This document shows positions 37,491-48,099 of a DNA stretch of 64,000 nt, piece by piece; within the stretch, counting starts at the first letter, position 1, and every line of letters begins with the position of its first letter. The position numbers were made by a program, and so were the translations under genes. The notes beneath the pieces were generated by a model. The model saw only the letters and a program-made list of their open reading frames with translations, made no database searches and was not told the origin of the DNA. This DNA comes from CAWBBA01 sp963729795 (GTDB lineage: Bacteria > Desulfobacterota > Desulfomonilia > Desulfomonilales > Desulfomonilaceae), in contig CAVSPC010000040.1 in the NCBI GenBank assembly GCA_963729795.1, positions 62,001 through 126,000 of the forward strand. The letters run 5' to 3'.

Positions 37491-37519
37491 CAAAAAAAGA
37501 GCGGGCTGAGCCCGCTCTG
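37491..37519 (-). terminator. Strong rho-independent terminator, leftward
   Basis: On the minus strand AGAGCGGGCTCAGCCCGCTCT is a perfect hairpin followed by TTTTTTTG. It lies about 20 bases after the stop of the sigma-factor gene and ends its transcript before the primase-helicase. Confidence 0.85.
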
Positions 37520-37537
37520 AAGTTCGAATTCGATTTA

Positions 37538-38320
37538 CTACATTGATGAATTTACTACCTTGAGACCTTTTAGAGCGTTCACTCGGGTCTTCTTCTTTTT
37601 GCCTCCGCCGCGCCTGATAACCTCTCGGTACATTTCTGGGCTTTTCCCCTTGAGAAGTTTTCGAGCGGTTTCCTGTGCGCGGTTTGCTCTATTCGTCATG
37701 TTGCCGGGATCTAAACCAAGCTCATGAGCTATCTCCGTCTTGGTCAGTTCGTCCAAAAGCCCCAGGACTATCTTGCGGTCAATCGGGCGAAGGTCCTCCA
37801 GGACCTCCTTGGCAAGATCCTCGAACTGCCAGAATGTCCATAGCTTGTCAGGTCGCAGATACCGGGGCCATATAAGCCGTTCGATGTCATCCTTGGTGAG
37901 AGACTCGCTCCCATCTTCGTCAAGGATTGGCTGGGGATGCCCCAAGTTCTTGTTACGGCTGCCTTTCGCCCGAATAATATCGGTGCCATAATGTTTTACA
38001 GCAACGAACAGGTAATTTTCTATTCCGCCATCGGTTTTGTCCCGAAGACCTCCGACTCCAGAATCGGCCTTTTCTCGAAGGCTACTGCCCTTTAATTTAC
38101 TTGAACCACGCAACGCGAGATTACCCAAAATATCATGGGCAATTTCATCGGCCTCCATGCTGGTTTCCAGTGTCTTGGTAATGCCGGAAAATTTGACTAG
38201 TTTGGTTACGACAGGGAAATAGTGGTTGTATAATTCTCCCCAGCCTTCATCGTAATTGCCATTAGTAATAGCTTCAAGGCCGGGAACTTCTGCGACTGCG
38301 GTTTGTTCTGCGATAGGCAT
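37538..38320 (-). CDS. Sigma-70-family (ECF-like) sigma factor of the element
   Basis: A 260-residue protein with region 2 (GWGELYNHYFPVVTKLVKF, EADEIAHDILGNLALRG) and region 4 (LRPIDRKIVLGLLDELTKTEIAHELGLDPGNMTNRANRAQ). The linker is longer than in standard ECF factors and the C-terminus is a basic tail, RRGGGKKKKTRVNALKG. It probably directs RNA polymerase to element promoters or is a replication-linked regulator. It has its own strong terminator. Confidence 0.75.
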   Translation of the reverse strand: MPIAEQTAVAEVPGLEAITNGNYDEGWGELYNHYFPVVTKLVKFSGITKTLETSMEADEIAHDILGNLALRGSSKLKGSSLREKADSGVGGLRDKTDGGIENYLFVAVKHYGTDIIRAKGSRNKNLGHPQPILDEDGSESLTKDDIERLIWPRYLRPDKLWTFWQFEDLAKEVLEDLRPIDRKIVLGLLDELTKTEIAHELGLDPGNMTNRANRAQETARKLLKGKSPEMYREVIRRGGGKKKKTRVNALKGLKVVNSSM

Positions 38321-38779
38321 TCCTCGCGCTCCTTTTTAAGGAGCAACGGGGAAACATATCACCGCCGTCGCAGGTTAACGAAAAGCCTCTTGGATCTATC
38401 CAACTCCTTTTATAGCAGGGAGTCAATCTGCAAGTAATTTCCTAAGCCTATTTTATCAATTCTCAAGAGACCGTTTTTTTCCGTCGTCTGGGGTGGCCAG
38501 CCCTCTAAAAGCCGCTGTTTTCTTTTCTCCTAATCAGGATTTCAGCCGATAAAATCGGCGGGACCTTTTTTAATACTTGAGGCAGAAGCGGCTGTCAAGA
38601 AAAAAATGGACGTTGAGTAACCCCATGAATACAGTAGACGAAGCATAGTCAGAGGATTTTTCTCGATTTTCTGGGAGTGCATATGTTAAGAATAGAGGCA
38701 ATCAACGGTTCTTGACAGCTTATCCACCAAACAGCGCCGCGTCTGTCTATCGAGCCAATAAGAGAGAAGGTCTTCCAAA
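38321..38779. other. Divergent intergenic region
   Basis: A 460-bp spacer between the leftward sigma-factor gene and the rightward methyltransferase. No gene is seen. It must contain both promoters; a TTGACA at 38713-38718 could be a -35 box for the rightward gene, but no matching -10 box was found at the usual spacing. Confidence 0.4.
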
Positions 38780-39880
38780 GTGAAAAAAATAGGCTTCACA
38801 AAGCGATCTCTTCTCAAAAGAACGTTTCCCGAATTTCAAGAGTGGGCGACTGAAAACGAAGTCATTGAACGAGACCTCATGAAGTATGCGTCTGGGCTCA
38901 AGGACTTGCTGAAAATCGCAGTGCGGGATGAGGTTGACCGCAAAAAATTTGGGACAGCACTCTTGGAAACAACAGGACAGATGGCGAACATTAACTTTGA
39001 TCTTGAGTACGTAGGACTTGCTTATGCTGCCCGCTTTTTCTTGGATCGATACGTCAGGTTGAGACATATTTTGCCCAAGCTCTGGGAATACGGGGTGCTG
39101 CCCGTGGGAACCAACGAACTAAAAATTCTTGATCTTGGTACAGGTCCCGGAAATGCCCTGTTTGCTCTGCACGATCTTTATCAAGATATTAATGCCTTCG
39201 CCAAAGTCAATGAACCCCGCTTGGAAACCCAAGTTGAAGCGCTTCGATACGTGGAGCAAAGTCATGAAATGAGGGGGTTTCTCACGCGATTTTCGGAGTC
39301 TTTTATACGCACCGAAGTTTGGGGTATCGAGGAGGATTTGAAAAATCTCGATCTGATTCAAGATAGAGGGGGTATGAGACGGCGCCTGATTGGAGATTGG
39401 GCTCAAGCGGATGAGGAAACCAGCTACGAGGGGATAGTCCACTATGTGGATCATGTCGATACAGGGTGGAAGAACAAGTTTAGGCATAATATCGTAATCT
39501 GTATGTACATGTTCACGACGGAGGAGAGGATGCAAGAGCATGAATACAATTTCGGAACCGCCTTGAGAATGCTCAATAATGGCGGAATAGGAATGTTGGT
39601 AGGATATCCAGTGAAAGGTCACGACGTTATATTCGAAACGGCTGATCAATTGGCCCAATCGGCAGGATGCAAAATAATGAAGTTTGAGCAGCTGGAATAT
39701 TTCAAGCACAAATTGAGTGACCGAGAAAGAAAGATCATTAAGGGCGTGCTTAATGAACTCCGCGAGCTTGTGAAAGGACACAAAGTAAGCGAATACAAGA
39801 TCTTCAAAGTAGATAAAAAAGGAGACTTCAGAGTACGCATCTACCGCAAAGGCCGTTGGATCAATTCTGAAAAGACATAG
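38780..39880 (+). CDS. Class I SAM-dependent methyltransferase-like protein
   Basis: A 366-residue protein with the SAM-binding motif LKILDLGTGPGNALFALHDLY at about residue 115 and later HNIVICMYMFTTEERM and LNNGGIGMLVGYPVKG, compatible with a Rossmann methyltransferase. No NPPY-type DNA-amino-methylase motif is seen, so the target is unknown. It is transcribed away from the replication core and lies in a variable region, possibly as cargo. Confidence 0.6.
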   Translation: MKKIGFTKRSLLKRTFPEFQEWATENEVIERDLMKYASGLKDLLKIAVRDEVDRKKFGTALLETTGQMANINFDLEYVGLAYAARFFLDRYVRLRHILPKLWEYGVLPVGTNELKILDLGTGPGNALFALHDLYQDINAFAKVNEPRLETQVEALRYVEQSHEMRGFLTRFSESFIRTEVWGIEEDLKNLDLIQDRGGMRRRLIGDWAQADEETSYEGIVHYVDHVDTGWKNKFRHNIVICMYMFTTEERMQEHEYNFGTALRMLNNGGIGMLVGYPVKGHDVIFETADQLAQSAGCKIMKFEQLEYFKHKLSDRERKIIKGVLNELRELVKGHKVSEYKIFKVDKKGDFRVRIYRKGRWINSEKT

Positions 39881-39954
39881 GAGTGCCCCGTGCTATCCCT
39901 GCAGCGGACTCATGAGGGAGAGAACATCGGTTCCCGAGATGGCCTACATACGAA

Positions 39955-40203
39955 GTGGAGCGACAATTTCGAGTGACTTGGACTCAGCAGATTGAAGCGG
40001 ACTTGATCAAAACCGCAATGTTGCGGCTTGATCGGATCTCCCGGCACCGGAACATCAAGGCCCGCATAGTCATGGTGATCCACGATGCTTTGTGGGCGGA
40101 GTGTCCCAAAGAGGAAGCAGACCGGGTAAGGCATTTGATAAAGAAAATGATGATTACGGCTGGGAAGCTTCGGGTGCCGTTGGACGTGGACATCGAATGC
40201 TGA
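39955..40203 (+). pseudogene. C-terminal fragment of a family-A DNA polymerase
   Basis: About 82 residues match the end of a PolA-type enzyme: QQIEADLIKTAMLRLDRI, the motif-C segment ARIVMVIHDALWAECP and a final helix ending VPLDVDIEC. The frame is open slightly upstream but the rest of the polymerase is missing. Motif C carries alanine in place of glutamate, like the glycine in the larger polymerase at 19580. A second copy of the last codons follows at 40244-40276, pointing to a partial duplication. Confidence 0.65.
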
Positions 40204-40285
40204 TTATCACCGGCTTGTGTCGTGAAGCAAGGTATCTTGCCACACGAAGTTCCATTGGAAGTGGATATCGAATGCTGATTATAAC
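40171..40285 (+). repeat. Duplicated polymerase 3' end
   Basis: The strings gttggacgtggacatcgaat (from 40179) and attggaagtggatatcgaat (from 40250) are imperfect copies, each followed by gctgattat. Both can be read as V-P-L-[DE]-V-D-I-E-C followed by a stop. This indicates a local duplication or recombination between two related polymerase genes. Confidence 0.5.
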
Positions 40286-41776
40286 TACATTTGAACAAAT
40301 GAATTTGATGCGTCAACTCATGTTGATACGCGCATCGTCTTCTCCCATTGAGGCACGGTCTTAGGCCGCACGGCAAGGCACTATACTAACCATGCACTTA
40401 TTTTACCGTGATAACGGTAGCCTGGAATTTGTCACCGAATCGGTGAAAAATTAGTAATTATTCTCCTTCGGTACGTGGGGCGGCCTGTTGGAGTTCCCCC
40501 GAATTGAAAACTACATGATTTTGCCTGCTTGAGCGTGCCTTTGAGTTTGTGATCGAATCGATTCCATAACCGGGTTCACGGGTTGCAGGACGGTACACGT
40601 TAGGCATTCGGACCAAGGTATCAGGATGTCCTGACACCTTATTTTGATGGAACAGTCGGGGTCGCCATTACCAAAAGGACCGACCGACCAAGCGATTTGA
40701 TATCTAATCAATAATACTGGACAGCTCTTGTCTCAGAGTAGACCCTTTAAGGATCTGCTCTACATGAGGCACTTTCCCAAGTAAATAGACAAAAGCCACG
40801 TCCTCGTCTCCATTGACGAGGTAGCTTTCGGCTGGGCGGGGAATCATGAATGAGATCCTCGAAAACCACTGTGAGGGACTCGGGACATGGTTGCGGGTCC
40901 GGAAGAGGAGTTTTGAGAAGCTGCAATTGGTCCCTGCGTCGTCGTTTTGATGAAGGGGGTGAACCTAAAGTGCACCCCTTCTTCCAGGTCTCCTTTCTCG
41001 GTTAATTCTTGTACTGACTTAAGTAAGGCACGGGGGCTACCCTGAGAATAAAATCCTCTTCTGCTTCAGCCTCTGGGATAACATATCTCACAGGCCCGAG
41101 AGAATAAGATCCTACTTTCTGCCTCAGAATCGACCTCGCAACCGGTACCGTCGGAGCAGGCTTCTCTACCATAGGGTCAGCAAAGTCAGACGTCGGCGGT
41201 GGGGGAGATTTCATGGGAGATGATATCAGTACCCGTGAAAGCGGCTTCAATAGCCCATGATCGCTTTCTTTAAGACTGACCATCCCACGCTTAGGGTGCC
41301 TTTTTGAAAGAATTCGCTCCGTTTGCCCTTCACGTGCTCCTCCCATCAATATTCCAGTGTCGAAGCCGATTTACAGTCCTGCCACCGATTCAGAATAGGT
41401 GGGTCTCCCGATGGTGAACCGACAGTACCCAGCGAAGCTCGGGGAACCCTAGGACAGTTCTGGCCCTCCCAATCATCAAAAAGTTGGCCGTCAATCTGTT
41501 GGCGTATTTGCCTCTCGCTCATATCAAGTCCTGTGGAAAAAACGCACAGACCGGAATTCGGGTTGACCAAGCCTCGAGGGGTGGGATATGTACCGACACA
41601 GCACTGAAGGAGATTTTGCATCAGTTTGGTGACGCGATTACTTATGGCGCGTGTTCCGGCACACTGTAAGCCGCCGCTATCTCAGGTATGGGGCAAGAAG
41701 GCCATCACGAACAAACTGCGGAATAGGTCTGTGAGTGGCTTCGCTTGAATCTCCAAAAGGGTGAAGGGATTTTTCA
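40286..41776. other. 1.5-kb region without a convincing gene
   Basis: A leftward frame at 41002-41349 (115 residues, proline-rich middle) is the only candidate, and it has no ribosome site and no family resemblance. The rest has many stops in all frames. It may contain remnants of older cargo between the polymerase fragment and the nuclease-like gene. Confidence 0.35.
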
Positions 41777-43951
41777 ATGCTTACTGAAGAACATTTCCGA
41801 GACCTCGTTGCTGAAATCAAACCAGCCATCCCCTGTGACTTGAATGATTCGCAAGCCTTGTACACCCATTACAATCTGCCAAGTGATGGTTTCTTTTCTA
41901 CCAGTGCGGTTTTGGATCATTTGTCCCAAAGAATTAGCCAAGTTTTGCTGGGATCTGTCAGCGGAAATATGAAAGGGCAAGTAACCTGGGAATTATTCTT
42001 CCTAAAGAAACAAATCGTCATGCGCTATTTCCTTGACGGAGTGGATTACCAGCCATATTGGGCAGTGCTCAACTTTATTTCGAGTTCCTTGTCTGACCTC
42101 TCCGAGGATACCCTCTTGACAGATGATGAGACGGCGTGGAGATCAGCGATCAAATTGGCAAGGGAAAAGGCTTTGGTCAATCCCTCTGTCTTCGATGATC
42201 CTCCCGACAGGATAACCCGGCTACATTCCCGAGAACATGCAGTGGCCGAAGCTGCAAGGTATTTTCGCAACGGAAAGTGCCAGTTGCATCCGAAGATGGG
42301 AAAGATAGTGATGGATGACAATGAGCTGGAGCGGATTACTCAGGAATTGAATTCGAAAATAAGGATTTACGGAGCACGACGATTTGCGGAATACTTGTTT
42401 GACAAAATGAAACTGACTTTTTGTACGTCGCAAGGACGGTACCACCTTATACGGCGTCCCACATCTGACCCGTCAACTGCCCAAAGACAGACTCCGTTCG
42501 GGTATTTGATCAACCTGAGCGTCAAACACCTGGAGCACCGGCGCATAACGATTCCAGATCAAACTAAAATCTTCAATGAAATTCTTGAGACGGCAACCAT
42601 GTTGGCAGGACTCTTCGACGTTCAGCCCTACCATGTTGCGGAGAACATTCATATTCCGCCGCATCGATTTATACACGCTGTGAGCGAACATGCATTATTT
42701 GATCGCATATTTGCTTTCCCTCAATGGAGACCATCCGACCTGACAGGGATTCTGCGTGGATTGTTTGATTGGGTTGCGGCAGATCCAAGAAGTGCTGACC
42801 TCGCTTGGACAATAGAGGATGCGGCAACTTTGGTGGAAAGCGTCGTCCGACTTTGCAAGGGCAATAGGGAGCCACACTTTTTTCATGTTTCTCTCTTGCG
42901 TAGAGGTCTTGGGAACATGCCCGAACAAACCCTTCAGGCTTTGCTGACTGTCTTCTCACATGACGCGGCCGAAGTAAATGACGGATTCTTAAGCCCTGAC
43001 TGTGTCCCTCCACGACATCAAGATTTCATGTTCAAACCCCTGGTCAAACTCGATGCCGGAGAATATTGCTTAATGAGTTCTTCAGGGTGTGCACCGGCAT
43101 TTTATGAAGCAATCGCAATGGCTTTGCGTCCCCTTTTCGACGAAGGTACTGACAAGAAGATTCGGGAATATACTAACAAGAAGATTGGGATTTCTTTAGA
43201 GAAGTATGTTAGGCAACTTCTCACAAAGAAAGGAATTACTCTTGCACACGGAGAATACCAGGTTCGGAGTGTTGCGGATGGCCGTTGCGCCAAAGATAAG
43301 CAATTGCGGGGCGATTGCGATTTAGCGGTTGAAACTGCAGACACAATCATACTCTTTGAGATCAAGAAGCAGCCTTTTACGAGGCCATCGCGTGCGGGGG
43401 ACAGTGGTGAACTCTTACATGACCTAGCCAAGGGTTTCGTTCACGGACACAAGCAACTGGTCAGGCAGGCCATAATTCTTAAAGAACAAGGGAGCTTGGT
43501 TTTGCAAAGCGACCAGGAGACATACGAGCTTCAATCAAACGGAAGAGCTGTCGAGCGAGTATTGCTGACGCTGGATGATTATGGAGCCTTTCAGGACCGA
43601 GTTCTCGCGAATGGTCTGCTGGAGTTTATGGCTTTTGTGGGAATCTCTTCAGAAAACCAGGGCTTGAAAAAGAAACTGGCAAAGATTAGGACCGAATGTC
43701 TTGAATTAAGAGAATGCTTGTTGCGATTGCATGCCCCTCAAACGAATTCTTTCCAACGTCCGTTCTTCAATTGCAGATTCATTTCGCTGCCTCAGTTGCT
43801 TGTTATACTTGATGACGTAAATTCCAATGAATCACTTAAACACTCTCTGTGGCTCACACGGTCGCTTTCTTTTCGCACTGGTGATTTCTATGCCGAGCAC
43901 TGTTACCATAAGAAAATCAGGGATCAGGTAAGGCAGTCAACTCAGGCATAG
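41777..43951 (+). CDS. Large unknown protein with a C-terminal PD-(D/E)XK-like nuclease core
   Basis: A 724-residue protein. The first 450 residues are helical and not recognised. Around residues 511-530 the sequence GDCDLAVETADTIILFEIKK has the spacing of a PD-(D/E)XK nuclease active site (Asp about 514, Glu 528, Lys 530), preceded by a helical segment LEKYVRQLLTKKGI. No helicase, methylase or toxin partner is adjacent, so it may act alone. A weak AAGGG site lies before the ATG. Location in the variable part of an integrated element is typical of defence cargo, but function is inference. Confidence 0.6.
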   Translation: MLTEEHFRDLVAEIKPAIPCDLNDSQALYTHYNLPSDGFFSTSAVLDHLSQRISQVLLGSVSGNMKGQVTWELFFLKKQIVMRYFLDGVDYQPYWAVLNFISSSLSDLSEDTLLTDDETAWRSAIKLAREKALVNPSVFDDPPDRITRLHSREHAVAEAARYFRNGKCQLHPKMGKIVMDDNELERITQELNSKIRIYGARRFAEYLFDKMKLTFCTSQGRYHLIRRPTSDPSTAQRQTPFGYLINLSVKHLEHRRITIPDQTKIFNEILETATMLAGLFDVQPYHVAENIHIPPHRFIHAVSEHALFDRIFAFPQWRPSDLTGILRGLFDWVAADPRSADLAWTIEDAATLVESVVRLCKGNREPHFFHVSLLRRGLGNMPEQTLQALLTVFSHDAAEVNDGFLSPDCVPPRHQDFMFKPLVKLDAGEYCLMSSSGCAPAFYEAIAMALRPLFDEGTDKKIREYTNKKIGISLEKYVRQLLTKKGITLAHGEYQVRSVADGRCAKDKQLRGDCDLAVETADTIILFEIKKQPFTRPSRAGDSGELLHDLAKGFVHGHKQLVRQAIILKEQGSLVLQSDQETYELQSNGRAVERVLLTLDDYGAFQDRVLANGLLEFMAFVGISSENQGLKKKLAKIRTECLELRECLLRLHAPQTNSFQRPFFNCRFISLPQLLVILDDVNSNESLKHSLWLTRSLSFRTGDFYAEHCYHKKIRDQVRQSTQA

Positions 43952-45107
43952 ACTTGTAAGATCCACATCTGGTAGGATGTTCGCACCACGTAATCATTCA
44001 TGAAAAAACTTCGGTATCCACAATTGGCATTGTAATTTCAGGAACAGTAGACGGATCATAGGAATTTTTTCCTCAATCGTTGCCGATATGCACTGCCGGT
44101 GTGGTTTTGTTGTCTGGTATTGGTGCATGTCTGTGAATCATCGCCCGAGCGCTTCTTCTTCTATTATCCCCTTCATCTCTATATATTTGAGGGTTTAGAG
44201 GGACAATCCTTGAGGGATAGACCTGATCAAAAAAAGAGGAAGTATAACCTAAGACGGCCAATTTGTTTGATTGAGAATGTCCCGCCGATCGTGGCTGACA
44301 AGGAGAATTCACAACCTCACCGTAGCTGAACCCACAAATCAGCGATTTTGCCTTGAACCGTGGGCTTCATCTATTTCTACTCCGCCGGTACCCATCTTGT
44401 TCACCGACTCGCCCCGAATGCCCTTCCTACCTCACCTCCACTGAACTGAGCAGAATAAAATCCCGCTTCCGCAAACGCTAAGGATGGGACTTGCTGGTGT
44501 AACCATCTTATTTTACTGACCCGCCACCATGGCGACCGTAAGATGGAAAAGCGCATTTCTCTGCATCCTGCCAATAGAAACACACGGGAACGGGTGCGCC
44601 GAATTATATCCGAGCCGGACACGTTTCGAAGTTTATTTTCCTGGCTGCTATGCCACGATGTCTGACTTACCCGGCCGAGAAATCTTCTCAAACTAACGCC
44701 TTCATGTGCTCCCGCGTGCATCTTTTCATCTTCTTTGTATTTGAGGGTCCAGTGGGAAAATTTTTGAGGGATATCCTTTATTCCTCTGATCAAAGAAGAA
44801 GAGGAAGTGTCTTGCTGGCGTCCTTACGCCTTGAAAATCCAGCAACCTCTAACTGATGACCGCATATACTCTTGGTAAATCAAACCCGACAGGACCTTGC
44901 TTTAAGGATGAGATCACCGCCGTGTAAGTCCTTGATTTCGTAGATGGCCGTTGACAGCATCAAGAAATACGAAAACGTCATTTCTGAAGGCTAGGATTGA
45001 AAGAACGGTTTTCATGTGCGCTCCGAAATGGCCTGGTTACCGGCTCGGACGCCGGAAAAAGAAAGCCGCAAATATAATAGATGCGGCGAGATGGCCCGGG
45101 CAGGCAA
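43952..45107. other. 1.15-kb region with duplicated sequence and no clear gene
   Basis: Two segments of about 75 bp, at 44164-44240 and 44725-44812, are imperfect copies (shared blocks TATTTGAGGGT, TTGAGGGATA, CTGATCAAA, GAGGAAGT). Short frames exist around both, but none has a ribosome site and a credible product. They may be remnants of two related genes or a repeated regulatory site. Confidence 0.45.
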
Positions 45108-45302
45108 TCACAAGGAACGTAAGTAATGTAGGAAATTCCTACAGGTGAGCCAGTCAAGCTGTTCCAGCTTGGTGACTCCTTTTGCGTTGAGTATTCGTTG
45201 CAAATGCTCAAGTGGAAATCCTTTGATAAGCATGAGGACTTCGATCTCAGCGAGTTCTATGCCTGAGATTCTTTCCTCAGATATTCGATGTTGATCCGAC
45301 AT
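45108..45302 (-). CDS. Unknown 64-residue protein coupled to the next gene
   Basis: No family is recognised. It is a small helical protein (IELAEIEVLMLIKGFPLEHLQRIL). The ATG at 45302 follows GAGGGGG, which itself lies just after the stop of the gene to the right, so the pair is coupled. Confidence 0.5.
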   Translation of the reverse strand: MSDQHRISEERISGIELAEIEVLMLIKGFPLEHLQRILNAKGVTKLEQLDWLTCRNFLHYLRSL

Positions 45303-45313
45303 ACGCTGCCCCC

Positions 45314-45874
45314 TCAATTTTCTAATGGTTTAGAAGCATCAGATTCAAACGAAAGCCGGGGCCGCCCAAAGAAGTTCCACAGCACGTAATCCAGCATCTG
45401 GGAAACTGACAGGCGCAGCTCACGGCGCTTCCCGTGAAAGAGCCGGACAAGCTCACAATCACAGGTGCCTGCAAGTTTCTCCCACTGGCGGTCTGTCACT
45501 CTTTCAGGTTGTGGCGGGATCTCATGTTGGAGTCCCAACGGAGTACGTTCGAGGCTTCCCAACACTTCCCTGACCCCTGATTCGAGTAGTCCATCTTGCA
45601 GCAGGAGGGAGATGACGGCGCGGGCCAGGTCGTGAATGTCGATGACAGAGTGTTCAGAATGCTTCTCTGCTTCAAAAGGTTTTGAACCTTTTCTATAGTT
45701 TGCTGCTTCGTAGTTTTTCATCCTCTTGCGGAGATAGTTGTCCGAGTAGGGATTCCCTTTCTGGTCCCGATAGCCTTCGGCTGCGACAATGGGGGCTATC
45801 TTCTTCCATTGGTTGCCATACTCTGTGACCAGCTCGGTGAGCCGGGTCATCAGGTCTTTGTCCTGTATAGGCAT
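45314..45874 (-). CDS. Probable DNA-binding protein with a Myb/SANT-like N-terminus
   Basis: A 186-residue protein whose N-terminus (LVTEYGNQWKKIAPIVAAEGYRDQKGNPYSDNYLRKRMKNYE) resembles the helix-turn-helix found in recombinase-associated regulators of integrative elements. The rest is helical. It precedes the 64-residue protein with a short coupling gap and is followed upstream by the SNF2 helicase block. Confidence 0.5.
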   Translation of the reverse strand: MPIQDKDLMTRLTELVTEYGNQWKKIAPIVAAEGYRDQKGNPYSDNYLRKRMKNYEAANYRKGSKPFEAEKHSEHSVIDIHDLARAVISLLLQDGLLESGVREVLGSLERTPLGLQHEIPPQPERVTDRQWEKLAGTCDCELVRLFHGKRRELRLSVSQMLDYVLWNFFGRPRLSFESDASKPLEN

Positions 45875-46040
45875 GAGTGTCGTGTACCTCCTTTATTCGC
45901 TTGCGATCAGGCACAGATCTTCACATTTGAACGTTCAAAACCTTCCGAATGACTGGCTGGTTCTGGTTCCGAACGTTGCGAATCTTTTGAACAGAGTGGA
46001 AATATTGGGCAGGGATTCGATGCGGCTTTGTTGACGGGTC

Positions 46041-48099
46041 TTAGGCCAGCGCCGAGGCACTTGGAAGATCTTCCCAGAGTATGCCGGAACGCTCTTCCAA
46101 CAGCTCCAGTGGCCAGTTCTTACGAAGAAAGGGAATCACATTCGTTTGTCTCGGGGCTTGGTGCGGCTGGTTCAGCGCTCGCCACACGGACTCTGCGCCC
46201 TTGATATGCGTTCCTTCCACGAGAGTCTTGGCCAGCAATAACGTCATGTCCTCTCCGGCGCACATGGATGCAAGACCATCGTCGGTGAGTTTGCCTTCAA
46301 TGGCCAATGAAGCTGACAGCTTCCTACCCACCAGTTCAATGGCCCGTTCCTGCATGGTCCCTGCGTAGTGCAGGTAATGAATCCGAACAGGTTTGTCCTG
46401 TCCGATGCGCCATGATCTACGGGACGCTTGCCTCAGTGTGAAAACGGAATAGCCGGTCTGATAGAAGATGATGGTGGGAAAATCGAGCAGATCGAGTCCC
46501 GTCTGGACGAGCATAGGGTTAGCGATCACCACCTGCACATCCTCCGACACTTTCTGGCGCAGCCATTCCTCACGATGCTCCGGCTTCACCGATGATCTCA
46601 ATATGTCGGCGGAGATCCTCTGACTGCGGAGAATCTCTCCTAACCGCGCCGTCACGTCCTTTGTGTTGGTGAACGTGCAGTACACAAAACACTTTCGCCC
46701 CTGAGAGATCTCTCCATGAATGATATTGAGGAGCCGGTTCTCTTTGGAGTAGACCCGATCCGAGGGCAGGGAAGTGGGCTCTGCGATTATGTTCCCATTG
46801 GCAGGATCGACAATTGGTTCATTGTGGAAAGGCCTGTCCGGATAGCAGAGCAAGGTATTGAGATAGGCGCCGAGGAGGCGTCGAGACCCTCTGGCCAGAA
46901 GTTGCTTCATCTGGGAACCTATCCTGTGCTCCAGGTCCTTGTAGGCAGCGGTGAGGTCTTCTTCCATCGCAACCGGAACAACCTCTTCCCTCAGTTCCGG
47001 GAGATCCACGGCTATGTCCTGCAAATGAAGGAATACCGTGGAGCCCATCAGGTGATTCGAGAAGATGGCCGGGCTCACTCCAGGCTTCTCCCGAGTGACC
47101 GTGGTACCTGTTTTACCCTTGGAACAGATGTTGTCGTCGCCGGGATAGTACTTCGTGATCTTTTCCAGCACACCGTAGCGGTTGACGAAGTTCATCCGAT
47201 TGCCGTAAGAGAATCCTTCCTTGACCATCGCTTGGGGATTCATCCGGTACTGGAGATGGAACATGTGGCTCGCATAGCCACCCAACAGTGTTCCCGTGAG
47301 CGCAATGGTCTTCTTGCAGGCACTTGCCAGGATACCGAACGCATTACCTTGAGCCGTACTACCCCCTTTCATCTCATGGACTTCGTCGCAGATGAAGAAG
47401 TCAAAATACTCGGGCAGATAACGCTTCACGTAGTCAGCAATGGAGAATCTGCGGAATCGGCTATTGTCTGCTTGCCATAACGCCGCGCCGCATACGCCAC
47501 AGCGATGCTTCCTGTGCTGCAATGTTGCGGCATCCACTTGCACTCCATCACGATCTAGAACAGTTGAGCCACAATCCGGGCATACAGGAATCCCGCGGCG
47601 GAGATTGAAAGCAGGCCGCCACGCATAGGACAGCTTCGCCCGCTCCTTGCTCACGACGTAGTACCTGCAGGCCCTTCTGTGGTTCAGCCGGATCTATCGC
47701 GAGCACATCGGACAGACTCGTGATGATGCGTGCCTCTGCACCCGGCACGGTTTCTATCACTTCCCGCGCCCATTTGCGGGTAAGATGGCCGGGACACATG
47801 ACCAAAACTCGCGGAGGATGACCGTTCTCCATGATGTAGGGGACGGCAGCTCCTATGAGTGTCTTGCCCACGCCCATTTCGCCGATGCACATTACTTGAT
47901 TGTGCGTGCGTAAGGTCTCGACGGCTCCCTGGATTGCATCGGCCTGAGCTTGAAAGGGCTTTCGCAGAAGTCGATTCATGCGTGTGTGCCATGCCTCCCC
48001 AGGTTTGAAAAGGGGCTCGGCTTCGGCTTGTATCTTTTGAGCCAAGGCTCCTCCGAACTGATGCAAATATCCGTTTACGTCGTTAATTGATTCCAGCAT
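46041..48099 (-). pseudogene. SNF2-type DEAD/H helicase, frameshifted
   Basis: Two frames make one SF2 helicase of 685 residues once one C of the CC at 47664-47665 is dropped (joining GLQ to YYVVSKERAKLS). Motif I is GEMGVGKT near residue 75; a zinc ribbon CPDCGS...CGVCGA lies in an insertion; motif II is FFICDEVHEM, motif III TIALTGTLLGG, and motif VI QASRRSWRIGQ. This is the arrangement of SNF2/RapA-like translocases on plasmids and integrative elements. It lies next to a methyltransferase and other DNA-metabolism genes reading the same way. As read, the ATP site and the rest of the motor are separated. Confidence 0.8.

Noticed and set aside
46716..47480. A 254-codon plus-strand frame
   Set aside because: It is antisense to the helicase motifs of the SNF2 gene and shows no family resemblance.
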